From: Chitinophaga arvensicola
GTDB taxonomy: Bacteria; Bacteroidota; Bacteroidia; Chitinophagales; Chitinophagaceae
Direction of reading: 5' to 3'
NCBI RefSeq assembly: GCF_900110835.1
Contig: NZ_FOJG01000002.1
Coordinates: forward strand, 3,612,698 to 3,676,697
Length of the DNA stretch: 64,000 nucleotides
Part shown: in pieces, positions 1 through 9,071 of the stretch
How positions within the stretch are numbered: position 1 is the stretch's first letter
Layout: every line of letters begins with the position of its first letter
Position numbers and translations under genes: made by a program
The notes under the pieces: model-generated
Databases searched by the model: none
What the model was told of the DNA's origin: nothing
What the model saw: the letters and a program-made list of their open reading frames with translations, nothing else

Positions 1-1
1 G

Positions 2-664
2 ACGGGCATATTTAAAACAGGGATTGAGGAATACGATAAAACCTATGTGATCGGTGATCTGAACCTCATCCGCAAACTGAACGACTGGGACCCTACGCAG
101 GTGGGCGGGTATGAAATTTCGCTGTACAACTACCGGAATATGGACTCCACTGCGAGGTATATCGATTACAACCTCCTCCCCGATCAGCTCTTCACCCGTA
201 CCATCCGGGATATTTATCCGAATATCTTCGACTGGCTGCAACTGCAGAACCAGAACGAACTGATCATCATCATCATCATGACCATCGTAGCCATTATCAA
301 CATGATTACGGCGATCCTCATCCTGATTCTGGAACGTACCAATATGATCGGTATCGCCAAAGCACTTGGTATGCGTAACTGGGATATCCAGAAAATATTC
401 GTTTACCAGGCGGCTTATATTATCATACTGGGCATCCTGATCGGCGACGTATTCGGACTGGGCATTGCTTTCTTCCAGCAAGCCACCGGCATCTTCAAGC
501 TTCCGGAAGAATCCTATTACATGTCAGTGGCTGCCGTATCGCTCCACTGGATGGACATTGTACTGATCAACATAGGCACCTTCCTGATCTGTACCTCCAT
601 ACTGCTGATCCCTGCCAGGATCATCCGGCGGATCACACCTGTAAAGGCCATCCAGTTTAAATAG
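2..664 (+). CDS. FtsX-like ABC transporter permease, C-terminal part (5' end outside window)
   Basis: The reading frame is open from base 2, so this is the last ~220 residues of a longer protein. It shows three hydrophobic segments typical of the FtsX domain: an Ile-rich helix after NQNEL, a helix after VYQAAY, and a final helix ending in the basic IPARIIRRI tail. The cytoplasmic motif ERTNMIGIAKALGM between the first two helices is characteristic of the FtsX/MacB/LolCE permease family. In this family the permease works with an ATPase in lipoprotein release or cell-envelope transport; the ATPase is not in the window, so the substrate is unknown. The GTG at 47 is an internal codon, not the start. 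Its stop codon directly abuts that of the convergent gene. Confidence 0.85.
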   Translation, partial: TGIFKTGIEEYDKTYVIGDLNLIRKLNDWDPTQVGGYEISLYNYRNMDSTARYIDYNLLPDQLFTRTIRDIYPNIFDWLQLQNQNELIIIIIMTIVAIINMITAILILILERTNMIGIAKALGMRNWDIQKIFVYQAAYIIILGILIGDVFGLGIAFFQQATGIFKLPEESYYMSVAAVSLHWMDIVLINIGTFLICTSILLIPARIIRRITPVKAIQFK

Positions 665-2992
665 TTATTTTTTCCGGGTACTTTTCACATAGTCACGCAG
701 ATAACTGCACTGTTCATATGCCTGCGCGTAGAACTTTGTTTGTGCAAAGTTATTGGCCAGCATCGGGAAATAGCGGTTGTGCACCAACGCGGTGATATAC
801 TTGTTATCATCGTCAGTATTGGCAGTATGTTTCTGTGAACAACGGGCTGCCATAAAAGCACAGCGGGCCCTGAACTCCTTGTCTGTACTGGCCTGTGCCG
901 CTTTGCCATAATAGCTTTCTGCTGCATAACAACCGAAATACTGCTTTTCAAATGCATCTTTATCGCAGGAAGCGGTGTACCAATCTGTAGACGGCCGGTT
1001 GCCCTTTACAAAATACCAGGTACGACCATAGTAAGAGATACTAAATAACGCAGACGCATAATCGTAATACACTTTTGGAGGTACCGGCGCTATCTTCATT
1101 TTCTCCTGCAATTGTACCATACGTTCGCAAAACTGTAACTGGTTGATCTCTTTGTTGTAGCCTGCTACCGCAGTATCTTCCCCGAAATCCTGTAACTGAT
1201 CCCGGAACACCTGGTAAGAAACATCCAGGGCACCAGGCCCCGCTTTTTTAAACCAGGTGCGTGCGCTGTTGAAATCATGCACCCGCATATAGCTCACCCC
1301 AATTGTATGGTCCATATTTACACCCTTCGGGAAGAAGCCCGCCAGGTAAGATTCATACGGTGTTTTCACGGGCTGTTGCAGAAACTCTTTTAAACGGATC
1401 AGTTCCTGCGATTTCATATCATCTGTTATCTGCTCTACCGCCGAAATACCGGAAATAAAATAGTCATTCATCTGCAGGGAATCGCAGCGGCCCCTGATCA
1501 GCGCCTCCTTCCATGCTTCTCCCTGCTGGTGATAACGGGGAGCCAGGATAGCAAATAACAGGTTGCGGTATGTTTTACCAAAGAAATAACTTTTGTTGGA
1601 TTCATATCCCGGATACCAACTCTTTCCCGCATCTTTGGTTTTCGCATCCAGCCACTTGAAAGAAGCCAGCAGACGGGATTCAAAAGCACTGTCGATTTTC
1701 TGTTGCTGGTTAATATTCACCAGGAGGTTCACAATTTCCCACTGGTCTTTTACATCAGGATCTTTTGTTTTCACTTCCGCCAGTCGCTGTGCAGCCTTCG
1801 GGTAATCTTTCCGGATATAGGAAAGGTAGGCAGATGACACCCGCCACAGGTCCATATCTTTTAATTTACCCAGTTGAACCAGGCTATCCACCAGGGTTTG
1901 CAGTGAATTCAGCCCGGTTACCAACCCCGCCTGATCAGTAGCATTGTAGTCATGAATACCCAAAGAACCGTACGTCATTTCATTCGTAAAGCGGGTATTG
2001 AAGTAATTATCCTCCAGCTTATTAATTTCCCTTGCCAGTAATATATTCAGTGCCGGAGAAGCAGGATCAAAAGCATATACCTGCCGCAAAGCAGTAACAT
2101 CCTGTGTAGAGTTGGTAAATCCGAAGATCGCCGCCACCATTGCTTTTTCATGGTCATTCTTACACAATGGATACACCTGCTTACCGGTGGTGTTGGTCCA
2201 CAGCAAACTGGTAAAACAGGAAGTACGCAGAGAAGGGGCGTTTTCAAACACCCGCGAAAACAAGTAAGCACTCTGCACAGAATCCTTCAAACGCAGCAAG
2301 GCGCCCGCTTTCAACGCCAAAGCCTTGTAGTACACCAAAGAGGAATTTTCCTTTGTACCAAACAGCTGATCAAAAGAGGTGACTGCATCATGGTAATCTT
2401 TCTGGTAATGTTCCAGTCGGATCAATTGAAAAGCATAACGGGAACGGATATCTTTATCTGATGTTTTATCATACAGTTCTTTTCCTTCTGTATACAATGC
2501 GGATAACAACGCATTGTTCCTTTCAGGCACAGACCATGGATCGGCATTGATTACCGCAGGTTCGCACGACTTTGCAAACAACAGATAACGTGCGGCCTCC
2601 CGGTTCTTTTCTTTTCCCATGAACTGGGCAAAAGTATTCTTCTTTACACTGTCCGGTAAAGACGCGCTTCCCGATGCTATAGACGAAAACAGTTCTTTCG
2701 GATAGGTGTAAATATATTCACGTATATCCTTTTCCGTTACCTTCTTACCGGTATAGTTTTGCCAGTCGGCCACATTCGCAGTTTCTTCTGAAGGGGTGGG
2801 ATCTCCGTAAAACTGGCTCAGCGCAGTATAGTAAAACGGCTCATATCCTGCGCCTTTGGTATGCGGGCCAAAAAAGGAAATGTAATAATCGTAGGGGTCT
2901 GGTATCGGGCCACAGGACAAAGTATAAATTACATTGCCCAGGAAAACCAGACAAAAGCTAATTGAAAAGACGATAAATTTTCTGTAGTTCAT
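665..2992 (-). CDS. Large lipoprotein of unknown function with TPR-like helical regions
   Basis: Function not recognised. The ATG at 2992 (MNYRKF) is preferred over an upstream TTG; it gives a 775-residue protein with a hydrophobic N-terminus and a lipobox-like TLSCG (Cys27), suggesting an outer-membrane or periplasmic lipoprotein. Just after the Cys is a distinctive stretch, CGPIPDPYDYYISFF. The rest is rich in paired amphipathic helices with Tyr/Ala spacing, and short stretches such as FNSARTWFKKAGPGA resemble TPR units. It overlaps the preceding lipoprotein gene by 35 bp, so the two are almost certainly co-transcribed and may act together. No catalytic motif was recognised, and a scaffold or peptidoglycan/polysaccharide-associated role is only a guess. 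Confidence 0.8.
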   Translation of the reverse strand: MNYRKFIVFSISFCLVFLGNVIYTLSCGPIPDPYDYYISFFGPHTKGAGYEPFYYTALSQFYGDPTPSEETANVADWQNYTGKKVTEKDIREYIYTYPKELFSSIASGSASLPDSVKKNTFAQFMGKEKNREAARYLLFAKSCEPAVINADPWSVPERNNALLSALYTEGKELYDKTSDKDIRSRYAFQLIRLEHYQKDYHDAVTSFDQLFGTKENSSLVYYKALALKAGALLRLKDSVQSAYLFSRVFENAPSLRTSCFTSLLWTNTTGKQVYPLCKNDHEKAMVAAIFGFTNSTQDVTALRQVYAFDPASPALNILLAREINKLEDNYFNTRFTNEMTYGSLGIHDYNATDQAGLVTGLNSLQTLVDSLVQLGKLKDMDLWRVSSAYLSYIRKDYPKAAQRLAEVKTKDPDVKDQWEIVNLLVNINQQQKIDSAFESRLLASFKWLDAKTKDAGKSWYPGYESNKSYFFGKTYRNLLFAILAPRYHQQGEAWKEALIRGRCDSLQMNDYFISGISAVEQITDDMKSQELIRLKEFLQQPVKTPYESYLAGFFPKGVNMDHTIGVSYMRVHDFNSARTWFKKAGPGALDVSYQVFRDQLQDFGEDTAVAGYNKEINQLQFCERMVQLQEKMKIAPVPPKVYYDYASALFSISYYGRTWYFVKGNRPSTDWYTASCDKDAFEKQYFGCYAAESYYGKAAQASTDKEFRARCAFMAARCSQKHTANTDDDNKYITALVHNRYFPMLANNFAQTKFYAQAYEQCSYLRDYVKSTRKK

Positions 2993-3989
2993 CCAATGGA
3001 TATTTTTCCAGGGTTGTAGAATCAAGATGATAAAATATAATAACCGGCTCCCGTGTTTGCAATTGTTTTGCCACCATCGCTGCCGATGCCGCTAATGTTT
3101 CCAGGTCTGTTGTTTCCCTCCGGATCACACTTCCTTTTGTTAAAGCATATCCCTTTATCAGGGTATCCTTCCGTACGGTATACAAAGAAGCTGCACCCCG
3201 CGCAAAGGTAGTGGTATCCTGCAATTCAGCCGATCCTACATTTCTTAAAATACCGGTATATTCCGTGCCATTCCGGAACAAAACACTCCAGCTGAACAAG
3301 GGAAATGCCACATCCAAAGGTAAAGGATAATCCTTTACCCGGTTTTCACCAAGGTAGGACTCCATAGTAGATAAATCCAGGATGGAATTATGCGGTCCGG
3401 GCTTACGCAGATCGCCCATATTATAGCACATCAGCAAGCCCCTGTCTACCGGCGGTACACCCGTACGAACGGCATACTTTACCTGGTACAGCCGGATGGT
3501 AGCAGATACCCGGCGGTGTTGAAAGAAGCTTGTTTTCTTTATCTGTTCTATAAAAGCGAAATAGGCGGCCCGGGAAGTTTGTGTCCAGTCGCAATCCAGT
3601 TGAATTTCATGAATGCTGCCTGCGGGGAAAGAGTCGCACAGCTGCTCCATCAGCCTGGCCACATTTTCTGCCAGCTTAGGATCTGGTTTAGCCCATACCT
3701 CGTTCATGAGAAATACCACCGGCACTATTTCCACACCAGTGGGTAAAGGCGCCTGTTGTTTGAACATGGCCACCGGCACTGGTGCTTTGGTGACTTCATC
3801 CACATCCACATCAAACAGTTTTATGTAAAGTCGCCTTGCCGGCAATTCTTCTACATATTTCCGTTCGGTGGCATTGCCGGTCCAGGTTTGTTTCCAGTAA
3901 TAAAAGGCGGGCCGCACTACCCTTGGTATCCCGTCGCGACAGGAAAGGAGGGTACAAAACAATATGGCCAGTAATATCCGGGGGATCAT
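2958..3989 (-). CDS. Lipoprotein of unknown function, possibly TIM-barrel-like
   Basis: This 343-residue protein begins with a short hydrophobic signal and lipobox LLSC (Cys17), so it is predicted to be a lipoprotein. Alternating strand/helix stretches (RLYIKLFDVDVD, IVPVVFLMNEVW, IHEIQLDCDWT, GLLMCYNMGD, LDVAFPLFSW) suggest a TIM-barrel-like or glycosidase-like fold, with acidic residues at strand ends (IQLDCDW). That is inference from the pattern; no family is recognised with certainty. It starts 8 bp after the RNA methyltransferase gene and overlaps the next lipoprotein gene, forming a three-gene minus-strand operon. Confidence 0.8.
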   Translation of the reverse strand: MIPRILLAILFCTLLSCRDGIPRVVRPAFYYWKQTWTGNATERKYVEELPARRLYIKLFDVDVDEVTKAPVPVAMFKQQAPLPTGVEIVPVVFLMNEVWAKPDPKLAENVARLMEQLCDSFPAGSIHEIQLDCDWTQTSRAAYFAFIEQIKKTSFFQHRRVSATIRLYQVKYAVRTGVPPVDRGLLMCYNMGDLRKPGPHNSILDLSTMESYLGENRVKDYPLPLDVAFPLFSWSVLFRNGTEYTGILRNVGSAELQDTTTFARGAASLYTVRKDTLIKGYALTKGSVIRRETTDLETLAASAAMVAKQLQTREPVIIFYHLDSTTLEKYPLDELQKIYRLFN

Positions 3990-3997
3990 AATGTGTG

Positions 3998-4738
3998 TTA
4001 AATTAGCAGGCGGCCGCAGATAATACCTGCTGCTACAGCGGCATTTAAAGATTCGGCACCTCCGATCCGGGGAATGGTGATGCGGTGGGTAGCCAGGGCG
4101 GTCACTTCTTCCGTTAATCCCCTTCCTTCATTACCTATCAATATAATTCCTTCTTTAATAGCAGGATATGCTGCAATATTCTTTCCATGCAGCGTGGCGG
4201 CATAGGAAGGCAGTGTAGTTTGCTGTAATAACTCCCGGATATCGTACTCGGCTATACGAACCCGTATCATACTGCCCATAGTGGCTTGTATGGTTTTCGG
4301 ATTATATACGTCCACGCAATCCGGTGAGCAGATGATCTGCGGGATACCAAACCAGTCGGCTATACGAATAAGCGTACCCATATTGCCGGGGTCCTGGATG
4401 GCTTCCAGCGCCAGGGTTACGGTACCTGCGGCAGGCAGCGGATCGGCCGAGGCAGGCATATCCAGCAAGGCCATCGCCCTGTTGGGCGTAGTCAGTGAGG
4501 AGAGTTGTTTCAGCACAGCAGCATCCACTTCTGTTACAGTACCTGCCGGCATACGGCCCAACAGATGGGTATGTTGTTCCAGCCATTCGGCTGTTGCAAA
4601 TACTCCTTTCACGGGCATGCCCGCCTGTAGCAGCTCCTGCACTATCTTATCACCCTCGGCCACATACTGGCTGGATTTTTGCCTGTTTTTTTTGTGCTGT
4701 AATGATTGAATATATTTAATTTGCGCCTTTGACAACAT
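3998..4738 (-). CDS. TrmH/SpoU-family RNA 2'-O-methyltransferase
   Basis: This 246-residue protein has the SPOUT methyltransferase signature in order: an N-terminal L30e-like substrate-binding region, motif 1 around EAIQDPGNMGTLIRIADW (Asn and Arg in the active site), motif 2 IILIGNEGRGL, and motif 3 IPRIGGAESLNAAVAAGI. Family members methylate ribose 2'-OH groups in 23S rRNA or tRNA using S-adenosylmethionine in a trefoil-knot fold. RlmB-like or TsnR-like specificity cannot be told apart from sequence alone. It is the first gene of an operon with two lipoproteins and is divergent from tamL. A consensus promoter ends 5 bp before its ATG. Confidence 0.93.
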   Translation of the reverse strand: MLSKAQIKYIQSLQHKKNRQKSSQYVAEGDKIVQELLQAGMPVKGVFATAEWLEQHTHLLGRMPAGTVTEVDAAVLKQLSSLTTPNRAMALLDMPASADPLPAAGTVTLALEAIQDPGNMGTLIRIADWFGIPQIICSPDCVDVYNPKTIQATMGSMIRVRIAEYDIRELLQQTTLPSYAATLHGKNIAAYPAIKEGIILIGNEGRGLTEEVTALATHRITIPRIGGAESLNAAVAAGIICGRLLI

Positions 4739-4743
4739 GGGGC

Positions 4744-4774
4744 CAAACCTACAAGATTTCTTTTAATCAGCCAA
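4744..4774 (-). promoter_or_regulatory. Promoter of the TrmH-family gene operon
   Basis: Read on the minus strand, a TTG (4772-4774) lies 20 bp upstream of TAGGTTTG (4744-4751), matching the Bacteroidota TTG-N19-21-TAnnTTTG consensus. Only 5 bases separate the -7 element from the ATG, so the mRNA would be leaderless or nearly so. Confidence 0.7.
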
Positions 4775-4841
4775 GAAGAGGCATGGTATCCCATTTCGTC
4801 ATCATTGGCTTTTAAAATTTTTATTAACGTTTTCACCCGTG

Positions 4842-7271
4842 ATGCAGCAGCTGCCCAAGTCGAACATTTTACTACTGAAACAATTGCTGCTACTGGCTGT
4901 GGTATTCACGTTGGCCGCCTGCTCCAATACCAAATATCTTCAGAAAGATCAGACACTCTACACCAGCAGTAAAGTAGAAGTACAGGGCGAAATACTCAAT
5001 TCCGAAAAACAGGACCTTCGCAGTTCCCTTTCTTCCAAATCGCTGATGACACAGCAGCCCAATAAAAAACTGCTCAACAGCCGTATCAAGGTATGGCTCT
5101 ATAATCAGAAGTATAACGAGAAAAAATCCAACTGGTTCTGGAACCTGGTGCTCTCCAAAAGAAACCTGGAAGAACCCGTCGTTTACGATTCCACCAAATC
5201 AAAGGAATCTGTAGAACGCATGTCCAGCTATCTTCATAACCAAGGCTTTTTCTACGCCACGGTGAGCTATGAGTCCAATACCAAACGCCGGAAAACCAGC
5301 GTTACCTACCAGGTGAATACCGGCCGCAATTTTGTGATCGATAAAATTGCCTACGATGTACCGGATTCCGCGATCCTGAAGATTGTAACCGCCAACGAAA
5401 ACCTTTCCTACATCAAGAAAGGCATTACCTTTAAATCCGCCACGCTGGGCAGTGAAAGGGAAAGGCTCACCCGCGTCATCAAAGACGCCGGCTATTACAA
5501 GTTTAACCGCGACGCTATCGAATTCACCGTAGATACACTTAACAAAGCACTCTTCCGCAATACCCTCAACCCTTTTGAAGGATTTGTAAATATCTTTAAT
5601 GAGAATAAAGGACGGGATAAACTGACCATGGATGTACTCATCCACATCAAAAATCCGGAAGACAGTCTTTCCAGCTGGCAACAGTACCATATCGGCAAGA
5701 TCTACGCCTACCCTGATTTTTCCCTGAACGGCAATCCGAATGATACCACCCTCACACAGGATGTGCGGAAATTCATTACCATCCGTTCGCACCAGGAAAT
5801 GCTGAAGCCCAAAATCCTTTCCAGGTCCATCCTGCTAAGGCCCGGAGAAACCTACTCCATGCAGCATTATAATAATGCGATCAATAAACTGTACGATATT
5901 GGGATATGGCAATTCGTTACCCTGCAGTATAAAGAGCCAAAAGACTCTGTCAATACCCTCGATGCTTACCTCTTCCTTACTCCCCGCCGCAAACAGGAGC
6001 TGGGACTGAGTTTTGAGGTGAGTAACAGTTCCGACTATACGCTGGGATCGGGCATTACCCTGAACTACCGGCACATTAACCTGAATAAAACAGCCACCCA
6101 GCTGGGTATGAGCCTGAATACCGGTATTGAGCTGGTACGGCAGGAATCCGGATGGGAACTACAGTCCAAACAGTTTGGCGGAGAGGTAAGTCTTACCTGG
6201 CCCCGCTTTGCACTGCCCTTCAATATCAAGCAGAGCAGCCGGTCCAATGTAAAAACAAGATTGATCCTGGGCGCCAATTACCTGTCGCGCGTAGAGAAGT
6301 TTGATGTGAACAGCATTAACTTATCCTATGGCTACGACTGGAATGAATCTGCTTACAAACGTTGGATTGTGCGGCCCTTTACGCTGAACTATGTAGGTGT
6401 AAACCTGGATCCCACGTTCCGCGACAGCGTGGTGAATACCAACCCTTATCTGAAACGCAGCTTTGAGCCGGCATTGATAGGGGGAGAAAATGTATCCTTT
6501 ATTTTCAGTAACCAGGATGCCCTGCATCAGCGCCACTACAGCTACCTGCGCATCAATGTGGAAGAATCAGGATTATGGCTGAGCGGTATCAACAGCCTGA
6601 TGAACAGCATCAGCGGTCATAAAACCAACCTGGAAACGCTGACCAATGTGAATATCTCGAATTTTGTAAAGATAGAAGCCGATTACCGCCACTACTGGAA
6701 ACTGGGACTGCACAGCGGGGTAGCCGCCAGGGCCTATGCCGGGGTGGGTATTCCTTATAGTTATTCACAGGTATTGCCTTATATCCGGCAGTTTACTTCC
6801 GGAGGCCCCAACAGTATCCGCGCATGGCGCTTACGTACACTGGGCCCTGGTTCGTTCAAGGATTCCTCTGCTACCGCACAGGCGTTCCCCGATCAAACCG
6901 GCGATATGAAGCTGGAAGGCAATGTGGAATACCGTTTCGATCTGTTAAGAATGTTTGGAGGTAGTGTAAACCTGAAAGGCGCCACCTTCCTGGATATGGG
7001 TAATATCTGGATGATCCGCAAGGATTCCTCCAGGCCCGGCTCCGAATTCCGCTTCAACCAGTTGTATCACGATCTGGCCATGGGTACCGGTGCGGGCCTG
7101 CGACTGGATTTCTCCTTCTTCCTCATCCGCCTGGACTGGGGTATTCCGCTGAAAGTACCTTACTTCACGGGCAATAAGAATGGCTGGTATGTAGGGGAAT
7201 GGGATCTGAAAGATGCCCGCTGGCGCCGCGAAAACATCATCTGGAATATTGCTATTGGTTATCCGTTTTAG
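4842..7271 (+). CDS. tamL: TamL-type BamA/TamA-family outer-membrane lipoprotein
   Basis: This 809-residue protein starts at the ATG at 4842 (a GTG one codon upstream is less likely). The signal ends in a lipobox LAAC (Cys27), followed by SNTKYLQ, the hallmark start of Bacteroidota TamL lipoproteins. POTRA-like repeats occupy about residues 30-370, and an Omp85 beta-barrel fills the C-terminus. GGPNSIRAWRLRTLGPG corresponds to the conserved loop-6 (V/I)RG(F/Y) segment, and the chain ends in an aromatic residue. Family members form an outer-membrane pore that works with TamB in lipid transport or protein assembly. The TamB partner is not in this window. It is divergent from the RNA methyltransferase gene and overlaps truB tail to tail by 20 bp. 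Confidence 0.93.
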   Translation: MQQLPKSNILLLKQLLLLAVVFTLAACSNTKYLQKDQTLYTSSKVEVQGEILNSEKQDLRSSLSSKSLMTQQPNKKLLNSRIKVWLYNQKYNEKKSNWFWNLVLSKRNLEEPVVYDSTKSKESVERMSSYLHNQGFFYATVSYESNTKRRKTSVTYQVNTGRNFVIDKIAYDVPDSAILKIVTANENLSYIKKGITFKSATLGSERERLTRVIKDAGYYKFNRDAIEFTVDTLNKALFRNTLNPFEGFVNIFNENKGRDKLTMDVLIHIKNPEDSLSSWQQYHIGKIYAYPDFSLNGNPNDTTLTQDVRKFITIRSHQEMLKPKILSRSILLRPGETYSMQHYNNAINKLYDIGIWQFVTLQYKEPKDSVNTLDAYLFLTPRRKQELGLSFEVSNSSDYTLGSGITLNYRHINLNKTATQLGMSLNTGIELVRQESGWELQSKQFGGEVSLTWPRFALPFNIKQSSRSNVKTRLILGANYLSRVEKFDVNSINLSYGYDWNESAYKRWIVRPFTLNYVGVNLDPTFRDSVVNTNPYLKRSFEPALIGGENVSFIFSNQDALHQRHYSYLRINVEESGLWLSGINSLMNSISGHKTNLETLTNVNISNFVKIEADYRHYWKLGLHSGVAARAYAGVGIPYSYSQVLPYIRQFTSGGPNSIRAWRLRTLGPGSFKDSSATAQAFPDQTGDMKLEGNVEYRFDLLRMFGGSVNLKGATFLDMGNIWMIRKDSSRPGSEFRFNQLYHDLAMGTGAGLRLDFSFFLIRLDWGIPLKVPYFTGNKNGWYVGEWDLKDARWRRENIIWNIAIGYPF

Positions 7272-7947
7272 GAACCGAATTGGCAGCAATAAAATCTTCC
7301 ATATCAGTAGCATCCGACAAACTGAAAGCGCCGATGCGGGTTCTGCACAGACTGCTCAGGTAAGCGCCACAACCCAGTTGTGCGCCATAGTCATTGGCTA
7401 AAGAACGTATATACGTACCCGTGCTGCATACTACCCGGAAGTGCACCACCGGCATTTCTATTTTAGTGATCTCAAACTCCGAAATGGTAAGTTTACGAGG
7501 TTCCACTTTTACATCAACCCCTTTCCTGGCCAGCAGGTAGATAGGTTTTCCATTTTGTTTGATAGCGGAGTGTATGGGGGGCAGTTGCATGATTTCACCG
7601 ATAAAAGGCGCTGTGGCAGCCAGTATAGCAGTTTCATCAAGGTGACTGGTATCTTTAAAGTTTTCAGGTTCAGATTCTTTATCGAAAGTAGGTGTGGTAG
7701 CGCCTAAAGTAAAAGTACCGGTATATTCTTTCTCCTGTGCCTGGTATTCATTGATTTTCTTGGTCATTTTACCGGTGCAGCAAATGAGCAACCCGGTGGC
7801 CAGTGGATCCAGCGTGCCGGCGTGACCAATTTTGGCTTTGGTGATGTTTCTTATCTTACGTACTACATCAAAGGAAGTCCACGTTAAAGGCTTATTGATC
7901 AATATCACGGCTCCTTCCTGGTAGTTAGTCTTTTCGTTCGTTTGCAT
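7252..7947 (-). CDS. truB: tRNA pseudouridine(55) synthase TruB
   Basis: This enzyme isomerises U55 in the T-loop of tRNAs to pseudouridine. The 231-residue protein carries the TruB signature KIGHAGTLDPLATGLL with the catalytic Asp47, the N-terminal INKPLTWTSFDVV segment, and the RVVCSTGTYIRSLANDYG motif. The length fits a TruB without the C-terminal PUA extension found in E. coli, as is common in Bacteroidota. It overlaps the 3' end of tamL on the opposite strand by 20 bp. A full consensus promoter ends 4 bp before the ATG. Confidence 0.95.
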   Translation of the reverse strand: MQTNEKTNYQEGAVILINKPLTWTSFDVVRKIRNITKAKIGHAGTLDPLATGLLICCTGKMTKKINEYQAQEKEYTGTFTLGATTPTFDKESEPENFKDTSHLDETAILAATAPFIGEIMQLPPIHSAIKQNGKPIYLLARKGVDVKVEPRKLTISEFEITKIEMPVVHFRVVCSTGTYIRSLANDYGAQLGCGAYLSSLCRTRIGAFSLSDATDMEDFIAANSVPKTDNQ

Positions 7948-7951
7948 GCCG

Positions 7952-7983
7952 CAAAGATAGGCATTAGGGGCTTGTTGTCACAA
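7952..7983 (-). promoter_or_regulatory. Promoter of truB, predicted leaderless
   Basis: On the minus strand a TTG (7981-7983) is followed after 21 bp by TATCTTTG (7952-7959). The ATG follows 4 bases after the -7 element, so transcription should begin at or very near the start codon. Confidence 0.7.
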
Positions 7984-8017
7984 TCCGGGAGGGAATTATA
8001 GGATTTATTTAAGACCA

Positions 8018-8039
8018 CTAAAAGCTAAAAGCTAACTGC
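8018..8039. repeat. TTAGC-rich dispersed repeat, copy A
   Basis: A 22-bp stretch, CTAAAAGCTAAAAGCTAACT plus GC, consists of tandem (C)TAAAAG units ending in GCTAACTGC. It shares words with the repeats at 28711, 52524 and 62921 and lies between truB and the methyltransferase gene. Confidence 0.45.
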
Positions 8040-8070
8040 TTTTTACTAAATTCACGCAATTTTAAAATAC

Positions 8071-8868
8071 ATGGCATTAGAACATCATTTAAACGCAACA
8101 CTACGGCACCAGCAACAGGTGGACAATTCGCGTGACTATGTACTGCCATTCATTCAACAGGAATTTCCGCAACTGGAAGGCCTGCGTGTAATGGAGGTAG
8201 GATGTGGAGAAGGCGGTGTACTCACCCCATTGCTGGAGAAAGGGTGTAATTGCGTAGGCGTAGATCTTGCACCTGACCGTATAGAACTGGCCAAAACTTT
8301 CCTGCAGCAATACCTTGACAACGGACAATTAAAACTGATTGCCAAAAATATCTATGATGTTGATTTTCTCGGGGAATTCCGGAATTCTTTTGATGTCATT
8401 ATTTTGAAAGATGCCATTGAACACATTCCTGACCAGGAAAAAATCATTGGTCATCTGAAACAACTGCTCACTCCCCGTGGACAGGTATATTTCGGATTCC
8501 CTCCCTGGTATATGCCTCACGGCGGCCACCAGCAGATCTGCGCCAATAAGTTCCTCAGCATGGTTCCTTACATCCACTTACTCCCAAAACCGCTGTATAA
8601 AGGCGTGTTGCGTATGTTTGGAGAAGGAGACGATGTGGTGGTAGACCTCATGGATGTAAAATCCACAGGCATTTCCATTGAACGTTTTGAGCGTATTGTA
8701 AAGCGCCAGCAGTATAAGATTACGCAGCGCAGGTTTTACCTGATCAATCCTATCTATAAATATAAATTCGGCGTAAGCGCCAGGGTGCAATGGAAGCCTA
8801 TTGCAGCAATTCCTTTCTTCAGGAACTTCGTGACTACCTGCGTGTACTATATGATCAAGCCGATGTGA
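8071..8868 (+). CDS. Class I SAM-dependent methyltransferase
   Basis: This 265-residue protein has the class I fold. Motif I VMEVGCGEGG lies at residues 40-49, followed by GVDLAPDRIELA (acidic ribose-binding residue), and a motif-IV region DVIILKDAIEHIPD. The C-terminal part contains hydrophobic and basic stretches (MVPYIHLLPK, FFRNFVTTCVYYMI), which suggests a membrane-associated or large-substrate methyltransferase. The substrate is unknown. The gene stands alone between minus-strand neighbours and ends in a strong hairpin terminator. Confidence 0.88.
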   Translation: MALEHHLNATLRHQQQVDNSRDYVLPFIQQEFPQLEGLRVMEVGCGEGGVLTPLLEKGCNCVGVDLAPDRIELAKTFLQQYLDNGQLKLIAKNIYDVDFLGEFRNSFDVIILKDAIEHIPDQEKIIGHLKQLLTPRGQVYFGFPPWYMPHGGHQQICANKFLSMVPYIHLLPKPLYKGVLRMFGEGDDVVVDLMDVKSTGISIERFERIVKRQQYKITQRRFYLINPIYKYKFGVSARVQWKPIAAIPFFRNFVTTCVYYMIKPM

Positions 8869-8954
8869 TGCAGCGGGGAAGCGCATTCGGCGCTTTAAGA
8901 TTAAACTGATTTTGTTGATGATCCCAGTTTGATTTCAGGGGATTTTTAAAAAGA

Positions 8955-8998
8955 TTCGGGGAGATGAAAGCGAATAAATCCGCTTTCATCTCCCCGAA
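8955..8998. terminator. Strong bidirectional hairpin with GGGGAGATGAAA stem, copy 1
   Basis: A perfect 18-bp stem, TTCGGGGAGATGAAAGCG (8955-8972) with its complement at 8981-8998, encloses the loop AATAAATC. T-rich sequence follows on the plus strand (ATTTTTTGG) and on the minus strand (TCTTTTTAAAA), so it can end both the methyltransferase and aroE transcripts. The stem core recurs at 31738-31781. Confidence 0.85.
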
Positions 8999-9071
8999 AT
9001 ATTTTTTGGTACTAAAAGAATATATCCTGGTCAATGCTCCGCCTCCTGCCACAGGACAGGCGCAGAAAAAA

